Shown piece by piece: positions 1 through 13,323 of a DNA stretch of 64,000 nucleotides (its first letter is position 1; each line of letters begins with the position of its first letter). The stretch comes from Tetragonia tetragonoides. Lineage: Eukaryota; Streptophyta; Magnoliopsida; Caryophyllales; Aizoaceae. The DNA is taken from assembly GCA_038025085.1 (NCBI GenBank), contig CM076148.1, positions 19,006,001 to 19,070,000 on the forward strand, read 5' to 3'. The notes under the pieces are model-generated. The model ran no database searches and was not told where the DNA came from. It was given only the letters and a program-made list of their open reading frames with translations. Both the position numbers and the translations under genes were made by a program.

Positions 1-102
1 TGGTTCTTAATTATCCAAAACGCTAGTATGCAGTACATGTAATATTTATTCGTAGTTGCTAACCGAAGTTATTTTAAATCAGAACAATATTTTTGCCACG
101 GC

Positions 103-3100
103 ATGGAAGACGCAACATCCAAGAAGAAGAAGAAGTATAAGAATGATCAGAAAGTGTTATCAGTAAGCCTACAAAATGAGGAAGGGGAAGAGGAACGAGA
201 ACGTGCGTTGTGACCCGCATGGTGTAGTAAAGTTATTTTCTGATTTGTCCCATGAAAAAGGAAATAATTAGGAAGCTTGGGTTCTGAACATTGTTAGAAT
301 TTCCTCCCCACCATCTACGAAGGGGGGTGGTGAATTGGATGGTAGATTACTATGATCCGAGTTCACGCATGGTGAACATCAACGGTTATATGTGGAGTAT
401 AACAACAAAAGATGTGAAAGAACTGATTGGTTTTAAGGATAAAGGAGAAGATGTGGAAGACATTTCATCGTATGAAGGTATTTCAAGGAAAAAGCTATAT
501 TATGAAAATATAACAAAATGTGATTTTGAGGAGGCAATCGTGGGGATGCCAATTTGAAGGAGATGACGACGTGCATTTCAAATGTATGGTGGTGTTATAT
601 GTGCTGACAGGGTATTTGTGTCCAAGCGCTCAATTGACCCCGACCAATGTTACATGTAATCAAAGATTTGGATTGGGTGCTAAAGATAAATTGGGCAAAG
701 TATCTCCTACACAAATTATATAATGGAAATGAAAAATACAAGGTGGGGAGAAGGAAAAATGTGGATGGATGCACGCATCATCTAATGGTAAATACTTATT
801 TTATTTATTTTAATAGTAATCATGTTTAGTTGAAGAGTAGTTAGTTTGATGACTTAAATATTGTTGTTTTTTATGTGATGTAGTTGTTCTATTTGGAACG
901 TTGTTTCATTGTGGCTGGTGCACCAATTAAGAAGCAATTGCCAGGTTGGCTAAATTGGACTGATGAGAATGTAAGTTCGAAGGTGGTTGGAGCGAGTGGA
1001 AAGTTGAAGTTCAGTGGCGGTAAGAGGTTTGTAAAAGATAACCAACTCTCCATATTGCAGGAGTTGGGACATCTATTGAAAGCCAATGAGGATGGGAACT
1101 TGAAAATTGAATTGTTGACAGGTAAAATGGAGGAATCGAACCATAAAATTGAGCAATTGACTAGGACAGATAACAATGGAATTATTTTGACGCAAGAGAT
1201 GAGAAATATGATATTTTCACTATTAAACGGTAAACAGGGCAATGATTGCAAAGGTTCCGGGAATGCACAAGATGAGTGCATGAATGAGGGGTGTTACGAA
1301 TCACACAACCGTAGAGATGCTAAGTGCACATTTATTGGTGAAAGAGTTGGAGAAGCTAATATCCCTGACATTTGCATCACAGAGGAATCAATTATTAAGG
1401 AGTTGGAGAAGAACATAGAAGGACAAATTGTTAGTAAAAATTTCACAATGCAAGATTTGAGACCGGAGAGGAACCTGAATCAAAAATTAGAAGTCCCCCT
1501 ATCGTGAAAAGAGGTATTTGTAAATGATCTGCACAAACTGCTAAGAGGCAGAAGCGAAAATGGTGGCAGAAAACAAAGGTTTGGGAAGACGAAGATTGTG
1601 GTGAGGATGATGTTGAAAAGCCATAGGAAGACTTAAGGAAGGCGGAAAAGCCAGGTGAAAGGAAGATGGAAAAGGCAGATGAAAACAAGACAGTAGACAT
1701 TTGAACATGTCGGGGACAAAGAATTCGTAGAGTTGAATGATATCTCTTCAGGGAAGCAACTAAGTGATGGATATGTCATAAATTAATGACAAGCCAACTC
1801 CATTCAGAGTGATTCAAAGGTTGTAGAACGATGTAAGTTTACAAATGAAAAGGAGAAATTGTTCAAATATGTGTTCAACAATATCGGTTATAGTGATGGG
1901 TGAGATGACTTTCATGAGTTTACAGTTTTCTAGTGCAAATATAATTTTGAGATGATACTACCATTAACATGTGTCTATGTTACAGCGATTGCCTTTTCAA
2001 TCACAATTGTTATAGGAATGTGACGCGACTTGACTTCAGACACTACTTTCCTAATAGGTGGTTGGGCAGTTTGGTAAGTTGCATAGACAAAAATAGTTGT
2101 TTGGTGGACCAATTGGTGTTGTTCCTAAATGTTGTTATATTTCTTAAATGGAACCTTTTTATTCTCTTCATATGTAGGCAATTGATTGCAATGTTTCCTT
2201 GTTAAGTGAGGAAACGATGTTGGAGGGTGGGACGTTAATCTATTTTCCCTCATGCATAGCTGTAAGTGTAAAGGGATTCTACCAATATGTCTAACCCATT
2301 TGTTTACATTGTTGGTGTACCAACCATTCTAATGATATGTTAGTCATGGTTTTATTCATCTTTTGCAGCAATATGTTTTGTGGCCCAAAATTTTACCTTT
2401 GGCCCAAAAATTTGCACGATTGATGGAAAAATCAGTGATGAGTAAGTTTATGCCCCCAAAAGATGACAAAGTGGAATTGGTATGTAGCAACTTAAAATGC
2501 TAATTATTATCCAGTTTACTTTTATTGCTTTAAATTAGTGTAGCGTCATAATCGCCATTTTAATATTTTTGTGTAGTTATTCATTCCTGTGCTTGATGGT
2601 GGTCATTGGTCATTGTGCATCATTAACTTCAAAGTACACCAAGTTTATAATGTTGATTCCCTCTCAATGACTAGCCGGGTAGAGCAATTGAAAACATTGG
2701 TAAACCTTCTTTCTTTGATTAATACATTTTCCTTACAATGTAAGGTCTTAATATTAGGTCTCATTTTATTAGCCCTAATAGCTAAAATGTCCAGCTTAAG
2801 TATGTGGCTCTGTATTTTCGTACCAAACAAAGTTTTAAAGTAGTAGAAGACGTAGACAAGTTTGAAATCTTAAGTCCTAAGGTTCCCCAACAAAGTAATG
2901 GGTAAGCATATCTTTATAAGTTGTATCTCATATAAATTGTGATGTCATCCTATGGATTAATTTATAACTTAAACAAATGGAGAGATGATTGTGGGATTTT
3001 TACCTTGAAATTCATGTGGGAAAAAGAAAATTGGTATAACTTGACTATTGATGACTTTAAGGTAAGCACATGCATGGTTTATTGATTAGTATGGTTGTTG

Positions 3101-3240
3101 TTGTTGTTATTTTAATATTCAATTAAATGATGCGTAGGACATTCCAAAATTGAGGCTTGAATTACTCGCTAAAGTTCTAAATACGTAGCACAACCTAGCG
3201 TTTGTGGATATTGAGAAGACGATTGTTTATGGTTGTGTAA
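103..3240 (+). pseudogene. Transposon-associated C48 (Ulp1-like) cysteine protease, degenerate
   Basis: A broken, intron-containing coding region. An ATG at 103 opens a Lys/Glu-rich start (KKKKK, then EEGEEERER). A block around 291-520 reads HLRRGVVNWMVDYYDP and continues to TKDVKELIGF; this resembles the N-terminal domain of plant mobile-element proteins that carry Ulp1 proteases. At 884-1507 a 207-residue frame has the typical LLNWTDE-like stretch (WLNWTDENVSSKVVG). Downstream lie the three parts of a C48 triad: His in DGGHWSLCIINF (about 2595), Asp in YNVDSL (about 2650) and Cys in DDCGIFTLKFM (about 2990). C48 enzymes cleave SUMO/ubiquitin-like conjugates; transposon-borne copies have no proven substrate. 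Stops and frame changes (for example TGA at 211 and TAG at 270) make it non-functional as it stands. The family call is firm at the triad and weaker at the N-terminus. Confidence 0.7.
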
Positions 3241-3400
3241 TTGAAGATAACTCTGAAGCATGTGCGGGTGAATTGGTTTATAATTAAGAAACTTAGAAAG
3301 CTTTTATTTTTGATATGGAAGTCTGGTTGTGGTTATTACGGAGAGAGATATTTGATTTTGATTGCAATATGGTCTGGTTGTCTGTTACGTGATAAATCAG

Positions 3401-3850
3401 AAAGGCCGACCATGGTTGTCTAATGGTGCACCAATTCTATATTTGTTATGTGTAAAATTATTTAGGTCGACCATGGTGCATAAAGGTGCATCACCTCTAA
3501 CTTTATATTTAAGTTGAATGTAATGCCAAGAATATCTCATATTTCACCTGAATAATCAGAGTGGTCTACTATTTGTCACGTGAAAAATCACACCAGGTCG
3601 ACCATGGTCCTTTTTGGTGCACCAATTTTAACTTTAAATTTAAGTTCAATGTAATCCCAAGAATATCTTATGTTTCCTTCATGAATAATCAGATTGATCT
3701 ACCACATTTCATAAATCGCGCTCCATTATGCACCAATGAATGATTTGCATTCATGTGATTATTTCATTTCATGAAAAAATTATGCTTAATTACACATGGT
3801 TGACCATGTTGCATAAATGGTGCATCATTAAACTTAAACTTACCTTTATC
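3401..3850. repeat. Cluster of GGTCGACC / GGTGCACC palindromic motifs
   Basis: A non-coding stretch between the protease and transposase pseudogenes. A GGTCGACC-like palindrome (3401, 3466, 3597, degenerate near 3799) is followed after 10-20 bases by GGTGCACC or GGTGCATC (3425, 3475, 3485, 3616, 3819). The spacer after each copy is also similar (AACTTTAAATTTAAGTT, then CCAAGAATATCT, near 3500 and 3640). This suggests diverged tandem copies of a unit of about 130-200 bp. Function unknown; subterminal repeats of a large DNA transposon are a possibility. Confidence 0.5.
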
Positions 3851-4673
3851 ATAATCCTATGTGTAAGTGAAGTCACGTAGCATTGATGTTTTGTTGGTGG
3901 TTTCTGGAACTTAAAAGAAGATACAAGTTAATGCATTTAAGACATTGCACCAACTTTTGTTAAATATTTGATGCAGAGCCCCATATATTTAACATTTCAC
4001 TAAATTACACATTGAACAAAAGGTTTCTCACTCAAATTTTTCTTGTTCATGTTCTGAAAGTTTGGAGGTGATAATCAACTCCATCCCATTTTAAGATTTA
4101 CAAAAATCAAAAGTTAACTTCGGTAAGTTCTCAAATTCTTATTCACCAGAACTTTTCCCTCTTCCAAGGGAGTTTCATTTAAGAACTTGTTGCCAGTTTT
4201 AATAATTCATAGCTATATAATTATACAATTAGTTTTATTTACTGATATGTCTCACTCCATTTTATTGATTCATATTCATTATGAATTATTTTAGTATTAG
4301 TCAATTGTTTCCTTTAAGAACGTATTGCGAGATTTATTATTTCATAGTTATGTTATTGTTATAATTTGTACACTTGCTCATGTTATTTACAACTCAATAT
4401 TCCTTGCTCGTGTTAATTACTAATATTTTGAACTTCCAAAAATACTTGTATAGATATCAATGATACTAAATATATTCCAGATAGAGATGAACATATATTT
4501 TCAACTTCTTTTTCCTGAGTTCTGTATATTTTCAACTTCTAAATATTGTTTATTATTATGAATAATAATCAAAATATATTCATTTTGGTGCACCACTCCT
4601 TATTTGGTGTTTCATAATATATTGGAGTCATTCTTGAAAATAACAATGGTCTTGTACTGCCTTATCAGATAAA

Positions 4674-7230
4674 ATGTCAAGCGAAATATTAACTATGAAG
4701 AGTGGAGAAACATCTTCAAACCAACATGATTCACCAAATGATGATGTCAATGATAGATACAATGCGGAAGAAGAGCATGAGATGGATGCGGGTGAAGATG
4801 TGCATGTTAGGGATAAGGATGATAAAGGAGAATGAACGATGTCATCCTCAGATGAAGAGGTTATGAGTGGATTATGCCACCCACAAGGAGTGATATTATG
4901 ATAATGACTTTTGATTCACTAAAGAAAGGTGAATTATAGTATAATTCTTATACAAAGCTAATGGGCTTTAGTAAGAGAAATGAGTATATATCAATTAGTA
5001 GGGTTACTAAAGAAAAAATAAACAGGCTGATGGTATACTCAAATGCGGGATTCAGAAAAGTAAAGCATGACACTCCACCTACTCAGAAGCGAGACACGGC
5101 GGTGACAATGTGTGGTTGCAAAGCAAGAATCATCCTAAAACTTAATTAGGCAACAAAGAAGTGGTATGTATTTAAATTCCAAGATCAACACAACCATGTC
5201 CTTGTTCCTCCTCATCTAGTGTCGTGGCTTCAATCGCATAGAGATATTCCACTTGTCATCAAGGAACAGATCATTCGAACGTATAAAGTTGGAGTTAAGA
5301 TAGCCACTATCAGACGTTTCATGGAGAAACAAATTGGGAGATTTGAGAACTTCGGTTTCCTACGAAAGGACTTATACAATTTTATAACCCAATATACAAA
5401 GGCAACCCCCCTTGATAAGGATGCCCAGGGTCTATTGGGGTACATGAATGCAAAGGAAGCCACAGATCCGATGAATTATGTTAATCACACCGTAGATAAA
5501 CAAAACAGACTAAAATCTATTTTTGGGTGTGATTCAAAAAAATGAATGGATTATGCAGCATTCCCAACTACCATGGCTTTTAACACAACTTATAAGGTCA
5601 ACAATTATGGGATGCCTTTGGTCATATTGGTCGATGTGAACAACCATCGACAGACAGTTGTATTTGGATGTGCAATGTTACGTGATGAGACAACTTTCAC
5701 TTATTGCTGGGTTTTGAAGACATTTCCAGAAGCAATGAATCATGTGAAACCAGGAATAGTTATAACCGACGGGGACAATGCCATGGCAGCTGCAATTGAA
5801 CTAAAGGTGGATGCTTCAGTGCATCGTTTATAATTATGGCACCTTAAGCGCAATGCAATGAGCAAAGTAAGCAACGAATTTGCTTATGCATTTGTAAAGA
5901 TTTCTGACAAACATCATCGTCCGAACGCGTTTGAGCAAGCATGGTCATGTCTGCTATAACATTTTGGTTTACAAGAGAATCATTGGGTAGCTGATCAACT
6001 TTAAAGGAAGAAGGAAAAATGGGCCGAAGTATATTTGAAAGGGCGCTTCTTTGCAGGGATGAGAACAACACAATGATGTGATAGCATGAACTTGTACTTG
6101 AAACTATTCTTGACTAATAGGATGCGACTGTATGAGTTTGTACGATTGTATGACCAAGCTCTTGCAGAACTGAGAACAAAAGGGAAGGGGTCTGATAATG
6201 AGACTGGGCATACTAAACCAGTTCTTCGGTCACATTTGACTAGGCTAGAAAAGTAAGCTGCCCGAGTGTACACGAGAAATGCATTCCATGTATTCAACGT
6301 TGAGTTTAGCTTCCATGATATGTTTCAGGTTGTCATAACCTCTGATCGCGAAGGCGGTAAAGCACACCATTATTTAACCAAGTATCCTCATAGTGGACCA
6401 TATTGGGTTGTGTTGCATCCTAATCAATCCCAAACCATGAGTTATCGCTGCGGGAAGCTCAAAGCAGTTGGTTTTCCTTGTCGTCAGATTATTGCAGTTT
6501 TAAAACATCTTGGAATGGAAGAAATTCCGGAGGGTATGATTTCAAGGCGGTGGACTATCCATGCTAACATTGGAATTCAGATTGCACTTAATGCTGGTAT
6601 AACCGCGGACATCGAACAACGTCTTAGATATGCTACCCTTAGTTCTATGTGTAACACGGTGTGCATAGATGGTTCCCAAGATCCTACCAGATTTGCTCTT
6701 GCTAGAGATAGAATTCATTCACTATCGTTGGATCTGAGAAGGAAAAGCAACAATGATGGAGGAAACTATGGCATGGAGGTGTCAATAACCCCTCTACAGC
6801 CCTCCTCGGCGGAAGGGAAAGTCTTGTAAAAGATGTGGTCTTACTGGCCACAAGCAACGTGAGTGTCCCGGTCCAACAAACACTGCTATTACTACTCCTA
6901 CTCCTAGTAGTGTTATGGGTGGCATATTTGGGGACGATGTGTATCGTCCACAATTATATGGTTCAAATAATCCGGGTTCGGAATTCCAATCTACACTACT
7001 AAGTTATGCCAATTCATACATGCCTCAAACAAATCCGGATGACCTTTCTTTTCTGATATGTTTAACTCTTTGCTACCCTGCTAGCTTCTTTATACATGGC
7101 ATGTTAGTCCTCTATCACTTAATAACTTGGAATATATGTTTATGTTTTATTCCAGCTTCAAAATGTCAACTACATTGAGGTGCTAAAGAACCCAAGAAAT
7201 GCGTATTGGAATCCAAATGAGTTCGATTGA
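4674..7230 (+). pseudogene. FAR1/FRS-type Mutator-like transposase, degenerate
   Basis: The domain order matches FAR1-related proteins and MULE transposases. It runs: an acidic start (ATG at 4674); a FAR1-type DNA-binding region (GFSKRNEYISISR, then GCKARIILK, 4960-5150); a linker with QDQHNHVLVPPH; the transposase core (5546-5833: YKVNNYGMPLV, VFGCAMLRDE, IVITDGDNAMAAAI, then LWHLKRNA); a SWIM-like zinc segment (CGKLKAVGFPC, about 6448) and a C-terminal CX2CX4HX4C knuckle (CKRCGLTGHKQREC, about 6820). In-frame stops occur near 4831, 5147, 5543, 5831, 5958 and 6255. The usual first catalytic Asp (DTTY in relatives) reads Asn in FNTTY, and the SWIM His is replaced. FAR1 factors are domesticated relatives that act in light signalling. 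The decay and the surroundings argue that this is a mobile-element copy, not a host gene. Confidence 0.85.
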
Positions 7231-7805
7231 TTATACACTCGTTAATATGTGATTATTGTTTTCATTTGCATATATTCCTTGTTTTTTAAATAAAAATGTT
7301 TCATACCAACCAAACCATATTGGCTTTCCATACACACATTATGCATGTACCAATGTGAACTTTGGAGCACCAATCTTAGTTGATTTTTTAATTTTAATGG
7401 GTAAACGTTCTCGCAACTTATGATATTTGTACATATTACACACCTAGGTACCACTGTTATACTTGGTGCACCACACCCTTAGTAGTAATTTTTTTTGAAT
7501 TACTTTAAATTTGGTAGAATGTTTGATACACTTTACCCACCCAGTGTACTAATGTCCTTTTTGGTGCAGCAAATAAGTATTCGCTAAGTTAATCTAGTCA
7601 AAAAGGTATGCAAATAACAAGAACATTACAAAGTTAAAAAAAAAAATTCTAATTCCTAATCAATTTTGTGATCGACCAACCATATATAAGTGAACTACCC
7701 TAAACTCATTCTAACTCACAATCACAAAATCTAGTCTCTCAATATCTCATAATATCCAAATAAACTTCAATGGATGATGTGTAATTGTATCAGATTGAAG
7801 AGAAA

Positions 7806-8480
7806 ATGAAGCAACTAGAGATCCACATTTGGAGGTACACGAACTGCAAACCTAGGCCAAGAAGGTATTTTTATCTCCTTCTTACTCCGGTAACCAGGCA
7901 TTGGTTCAACCCAAAAACAGTTGGTATGAAAAGTTGGCGCCAAAAAACGTTTTAAACCTCTGTATGATGCACCATCCCTTAATGTTGGTCTGAAAGTACT
8001 TGCTTGGAGTGCTAGGGGCATTACAGGGCCATCGTTTTTTAGTAATTTCAATAGGCTATTTGACTTCTATAAGCCCGATGTTTTCATTGTCACTTAAACT
8101 AGGGTTGGAAAACTAAATGCACCTCTAATCTACAAAAAGCTTCCTTATGAAAATTGCTTTTACTTGGAGCCAGTAGGACTTATAAGTGGGTTTATGATTT
8201 TGTTGGAATCTACTGTCAAGTTTGATGTTCTATCCCACAAAACAAAAGGTTTTCATGGGGTAATCTAGGCATCAATTACTTTATTGCAATTTCTCTATCA
8301 AAATTGTAATCTTTTCATAATTTCAATACATGTACAGTGAAATGCCATTGTCACTTATGTTAGTCACCTTATTTAATTACAGGGTCCAACACAGAAAGTG
8401 AAGAAGGAAACCATTGATGAAGAAGACAAACCACCAATGCCAGTAACCTTGTTTATTACAAAGACGAAGGCCGGAATCTA
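7806..8480 (+). pseudogene. Endonuclease/exonuclease-like (LINE APE-type) N-terminal fragment
   Basis: From 7990 the frame reads LKVLAWSARGI, then FYKPDVFIVT, a stop (TAA near 8096) and TRVG. This is the start pattern of the AP-endonuclease domain of plant LINE ORF2 (WNARG, KPDIxxxTETRVG). The normal Glu of TETR is where the stop lies. A Lys/Glu-rich lead begins near 7806. The frame dies near 8270 and no reverse transcriptase follows, so only a piece remains. It lies within the GGTGCACC-rich block just downstream of the transposase, so it may be a captured fragment of the larger element or an unrelated LINE remnant. Confidence 0.55.
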
Positions 8481-8927
8481 AGAAGGCAATGTTTGTTGAA
8501 GAAGACAAAGCAACAATGCTATCAATCCATTATTGTTAGTTTGTTGTAGTGCATCTGCTTTTCTGGAATTTCTTCCATTTTCTCTAGGGTGTACGAATAG
8601 TAATTTCACCGGTTGATGGTTGTTTTTCCATCCACATGTTTTCCCATTTTTATGTTGCATTGTGGATGTTGTAGTTTAAGGTCCTTAATTATTGTGTTTT
8701 ATCGGATCTGCTTAGCTTGTTAGCTTGTTCTTGAAGTTGAACATTTAAGTATTTAAGGGTAAATTAATTCTAGCATGTGACATTTATATTTTTATGGTAT
8801 GGTCCTTTTCGCATTGAATGTAATCATGTGTGGTTAATGTTATTCATATTTGTGCGTAACTAATCCAACTGATTCTGTCTACATTTACTTTGTTTCTAAC
8901 AGATCTTATAACTGGACGAGAATTTAT

Positions 8928-10375
8928 ATGGTGCACTAATGAAAAATATTTTCGTGTCGTAATTTGGAAACTAGATGCACTACAAACTTGGACGTTAAAT
9001 TGTATATTTGATGTAGTAATGGTAACATTGGTGTTTTTTTTGTTTTTTTTTAGAAGAAATGGTAACATTGGTTTACTAATGTGAAAAGATGTTGCATTAC
9101 TGTTAATACTCTCAAAAAAGCCTTATAACTTTTGTTGCCTTAAGCCTTTATTTCTGAGAAATTGAAAATGGTACAACAATGGTGCACATTTCAACATTTA
9201 GAAACCCAAATGCTTTGGTCCATGTCCTTGTGGACAAAAAATGTTTCTGAAAATCGAATTTCAAAAAAGTATTAACATGTCATGCATCTCCTCAGTCTAC
9301 TATTTTACAGGTTGGTCATATCATGTCAATTATGTCAATATTAAGTAATCATAAAAAGAATTGAAGGTAATTTTTTCACTTTTTTCCTTGTCTTCAACTT
9401 TTTAGTGCCATAATTTTTAAATGCAATTATTAATTATGCAATATTCCATGATCCTTAGAACATTACAAATGTAGTACTTATTTTTTATACAACCATCCCT
9501 TCAAAGATGATTTCCAAGTTACGTACATTAGTTTTGATATTGCACCTCCATTTATAATTGCATGATGCCCGTATTTATGGTGAAGAATGGTGCACTACTT
9601 GAACTAATTCTGGTGCACAATGATGCACTACTTGAGCTATTGCACTTCTTAAATTCCAATTATAGAAAAGGAGTTTATTCATAACTATAGCACTAATGTG
9701 AAAACTTGGTGCACTCCAAACTTGGACGTGAAATTATATATTTGATGCACTAAAGCAAACATTGGTGTACTACTGTGAAATCATGGTGTACTTCTGACAT
9801 TACTATCAAATATAGGTCAGCATCGAAAGAAAATTATTCTCGAAAAACAATTTGAGAAAAGGTTTTAAGTTGTCATCTATCTCCTCAATCTGCTTTTTTT
9901 GTAGGGAAATCTTAAACTTACCCACATCACTAATGATGACAAGTTTTGGAGGGAAATCCTCCACTACTATTCATAATTTCTAATTTGTATTACTAATATC
10001 CCAAAATCAAATTAGAAAAAAGGGTGTATTCAGAACTTTTTTAAGTTGTGATGTGTCTCTTCAGTCTACTTTTTATTTTACAGGTTTGTCATATCATGTC
10101 AACAATGGCAGTATTAAGTAATCATGAAAAGATTTGGTGGGTAATTTTCCACATCTTTCCTTTAACTTCAACTTGTTAGGTAGCTTAGTTTTGATATTGC
10201 ACCTCCATTTATAATTAGCTGATGAACTACTTCTAGTGAATGATCACTACCTGAAATATTGCCCCTCCGATCCATTTATAAATACATTATGTTTTTTGAG
10301 CGTTCCATTTATAATTAATTGGTGCATGAACAATGGTGCACTTCTTCAAATCCAATAATAGAAAAGGGGTTACTT

Positions 10376-10434
<59 letters not shown>

Positions 10435-11300
10435 GTATTAAGTTGTTAAGTATGTCCTAAATGTATTTTATTTTTGAATAGTTTCTCATATCTTGTCAAG
10501 CTTACCTATTTACTAAATAAGTTGTCATAGTATGGGTCAAACTGTGGGAAGTATGTCCTCATTGTACTTTTATAATTTATAGGTTTCTCATATCTTGTCA
10601 AACTTATTATAATCACTATTTAGTAATCATGAAAAGTTTAGGAGGGAAATTTTTCACTTCTTTCGTTAAGTTAAATTTTTGAATGCCATAAAATTCATAT
10701 TCAAATCAGTATTTTTCATTGATTCGTTGATTCTTATAAATTACTATAAGCCATAAAAATGTAATAATGGTATGTCATTATTTTTCAGTTTCATTGATTC
10801 GTTGATTCTTATAAGTTATTAAGCAATACAAATGTAATAATAGTATGTCATTCTTTTTTATTGACTAGCTAATCCTTAAAAGTTACTACTACTATAAACA
10901 ATACAAATGTAACAATGAAATTTAATATCCAATTTCAATCTACCGTTACGATTTTCAAGAACAATGGTAGACTAATTCTCAACAATGATGCACTACCCTT
11001 AACAATGGTGCAACAATCCTGAACAAGGTTTTAGTCTAGTACTTGAACTGTTGAACATGACCAAAGGTGGGGCGACCAAAGGTGAAGATCTTTTGGAGAA
11101 ATAATGATGCTTAAAGTTTATTTGTTATTTTGGATATTGCACCTCCATTTATAATAACGCGATGCACAAATATTTCACCAATGGTGCACAACTTTAATAA
11201 TTGGTCCACTAGACCTCCCCATAAATTAAGATTGATCCACTACCTTTGAATTCTGGTGCACTCACTTTCACCAAAAACACCCACAAATTTTCAAGCTAAT
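8928..11300. repeat. Diverged tandem copies with GGTGCAC motifs
   Basis: AT-rich and non-coding. Three blocks share a phrase close to ATATTGCACCTCCATTTATA (9538, 10193, 11133). Two or three blocks share TCAGTCTACT, then ACAGGTTxGTCATATCATGTCAA, then AGTAATCATRAAAAG (about 9293, 10063 and, weaker, 10580). A CAAACTTGGACGT segment recurs at 8983 and 9717. Spacing is about 0.65-0.95 kb, so the region looks like an old tandem amplification. GGTGCAC occurs repeatedly (8930, 9181, 9589, 9612, 9708, 10335, 11183, 11265). No protein is supported. Confidence 0.55.
10379..10431. repeat. (AT)n microsatellite
   Basis: About 26 uninterrupted AT dinucleotides inside the GGTGCAC-rich AT-rich tract. Confidence 0.97.
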
Positions 11301-11512
11301 TGGCACCAGATGGAATCCGTTTTTCCTAATATAATGGTACTTTTTTTTTATCTTAATAATATAATGGTACTTAAAACTTATGAAATGATAAACTGATTGC
11401 ATTACATGCCCCATAAGCCTAAGAAATTAAATCTACCACAGTACACATTCCTAATTTGACAAAGACTTTCCCACGTTCCTAAATTTCGTAACTTTTCCCT
11501 TCCATTGGAACT

Positions 11513-12065
11513 TCACTTCATGATCCAACCCAAAAGAAAAGTTGTGAACCATATTATAATATGGATCAAATATGAAGTTGACCCGCATGTTTGGTTCATG
11601 GACTTCACCTCCTCCTTCAATTCCTGATTCTTAATCTTCATCTTTGTCATCTTCTCCTCTAGCATCATAATAACACCCTTAAGCCTTTCAATTTCGTCCT
11701 TTGCTTTTGCAATTGACATTTCTTCTAGTTTTAGTTTAAATATTTGGTCAACATCATCTTTCCACACAAAGAATTTACAATTCGTTGTCTGCAAAAGTGG
11801 GAAGAAATAAATAAGTTGTTAATTAAAATATGATAGAGATGACAAAGATGAGTACTTTTCAAACATTTTGGGGTACCTGTCAAAGAGGACAACTGTAAAA
11901 TTCTTCTCCATGTCTACTGGTGTTACTTCCAGTCGTTTGGTATAAAGTTGGTAATGAATGATCACATTGGACACTACCATCACCCCCTACTGAAATTATC
12001 TTCTTCTTTTTCCTCGAAGATGAGGATGAGCCATAAGAATCTGGATTATTGTCACTTCTACTCAT
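11513..12065 (-). pseudogene. GRF-type zinc-finger / coiled-coil small protein with a nonsense codon
   Basis: Two exons on the minus strand: 12065-11877 and 11788-11513, with a GT/AG intron between. Exon 1 starts MSRSDNNPDS, is Ser- and Lys-rich (SSSSSRKKKK) and enters a zf-GRF domain (CDHS, then RHGEEFYSCPL). Exon 2 completes it (NCKFFVWKDD), then gives a heptad-rich coiled coil (EIERLKGVIMMLEEKM) and a hydrophobic tail (IIIWFTTFLLGWIMK). This GRF, coil, C-terminal membrane anchor layout is common among small plant GRF proteins. The frame is open through the splice apart from one TGA directly after CPL (11880-11882), where relatives have Trp or another residue. GRF fingers bind single-stranded nucleic acid in animal APE2 and topoisomerase III; the plant role is unknown. 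Many plant copies lie in repeats, and this one sits in the mobile block. Confidence 0.7.
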
Positions 12066-12209
12066 TTGGAAAATAGTATTCCTAAGAAGTTAGATAGAAG
12101 GAAAATAAAACAATCGATAATGGAAGCACAATATTAAGTAGATTTGAATGTGGAGGTGGAAGGAGCAGGAATGTAACTTACAAAGGGACTTTTATAACAA
12201 TGAATAGTT

Positions 12210-13323
12210 ACTGGTCAGCAGTGTTTATCTTGCCTAAAATGGTTTTAGATAAAATTTCAGCAGTCTGTAGGAATTACTTGTGGGAAGGGAAGTTAACCTA
12301 CTCTAAAGCCCCTCTTGTTTCCTGAGCAAAGATATGACAACCCAAGAGCAAGGGAGGGTTGAGCATCAGAGATGTGCATGTCTGGAATGTTGCCTCCATG
12401 GGGAAATATGTCTGGCTGCTAGCTACAGAGGCTACTATATTTTTTGGATCAGATGGATCCACCACTTATATTTGAACAATGGCAGCTGGAAAGAGCATGT
12501 GCCTCCAAGTAGTTCTAGATGGCTTTGGAGGAAGTTATGCAAGGTAAAACACCAGTTAGTTGCAGGGTTTGATGGGAATGCATGGAGGCAGAACAACAAG
12601 AAGGTATATACAACAGCAAGTGGATATAAGTGGATGAAAAGTTGTGATGAAAAGGTAAACTGGGATATATGGGTATGGAATATGGTAAATATTCCAAAAT
12701 ATTCTTTTATTTGTTGGCTTGCAATGCAAAAGAAATTAAGAACTAGAGCTGGTACTTCAGCATTGGTGGTGGAGATGATAATAATTGTCTGATATGTGGT
12801 ACTCAAGAAGAAACACAGGAGCACCTCTTCTTTGACTGTCAATATAGCAAGAAGTGCTATGATATAATATGTGTCTGGCAGCAAATCAAGGTAAACAGGG
12901 GGTATGAGAAGCTTTGGTTATGGGTGCATAGAAGGTATAAAGGGTCCAGTTTCAGGAAGAAGGTGATCTATGCTGTATTTGCAGGACTAATCTATTACAT
13001 ATGGAAGGCCAAGAATTCAGCGTTTTGGGATCAAACAATACCAGCACCATAAATAAGCAAGGGAAACTTGAAGAATAATATTAAGATGAGAAGCATTAGT
13101 TTACTGGCCCATAAAATAGTAGATAAGGATAGAAGCTGGTATACTCAAGTTGTACAAAGTCAGTTTTGAAAAGCTTATAGTTGTTATATATTCTGATATA
13201 GGAGGTGTAGTAGATGCTAGAAGGTATGTCTTTTTTGTTAAGAGGTATCAGGGTATACCCTGATCTAGAGTTGTAAACGATGAGCTTTTTGGTAATGATA
13301 ATTCTAATCTTTTACCAAAAAAA
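12210..13323 (+). mobile_element. 5'-truncated LINE insertion with 14-bp TSD
   Basis: The body carries the C-terminal part of a LINE reverse transcriptase in shifting frames (WNVASMGKYVW; WLWRKLCKVKHQL; WDIWVWNMVNIPKYSFICWL) and the zinc-binding end (CLICGTQEETQEHLFFDC, about 12790). It ends in a short poly(A) (from 13316). AACAATGAATAGTT occurs at 12196-12209 and again at 13324-13337, exactly bracketing the insert. This is the signature of target-primed reverse transcription with 5' truncation. Frame breaks at about 12325 and 12790 show that it is dead. Confidence 0.9.

Noticed and set aside
916..925. GGTGCACC in the protease pseudogene as part of the motif array
   Set aside because: It lies in coding sequence (AGAPIKK) and may be chance, so I did not count it.
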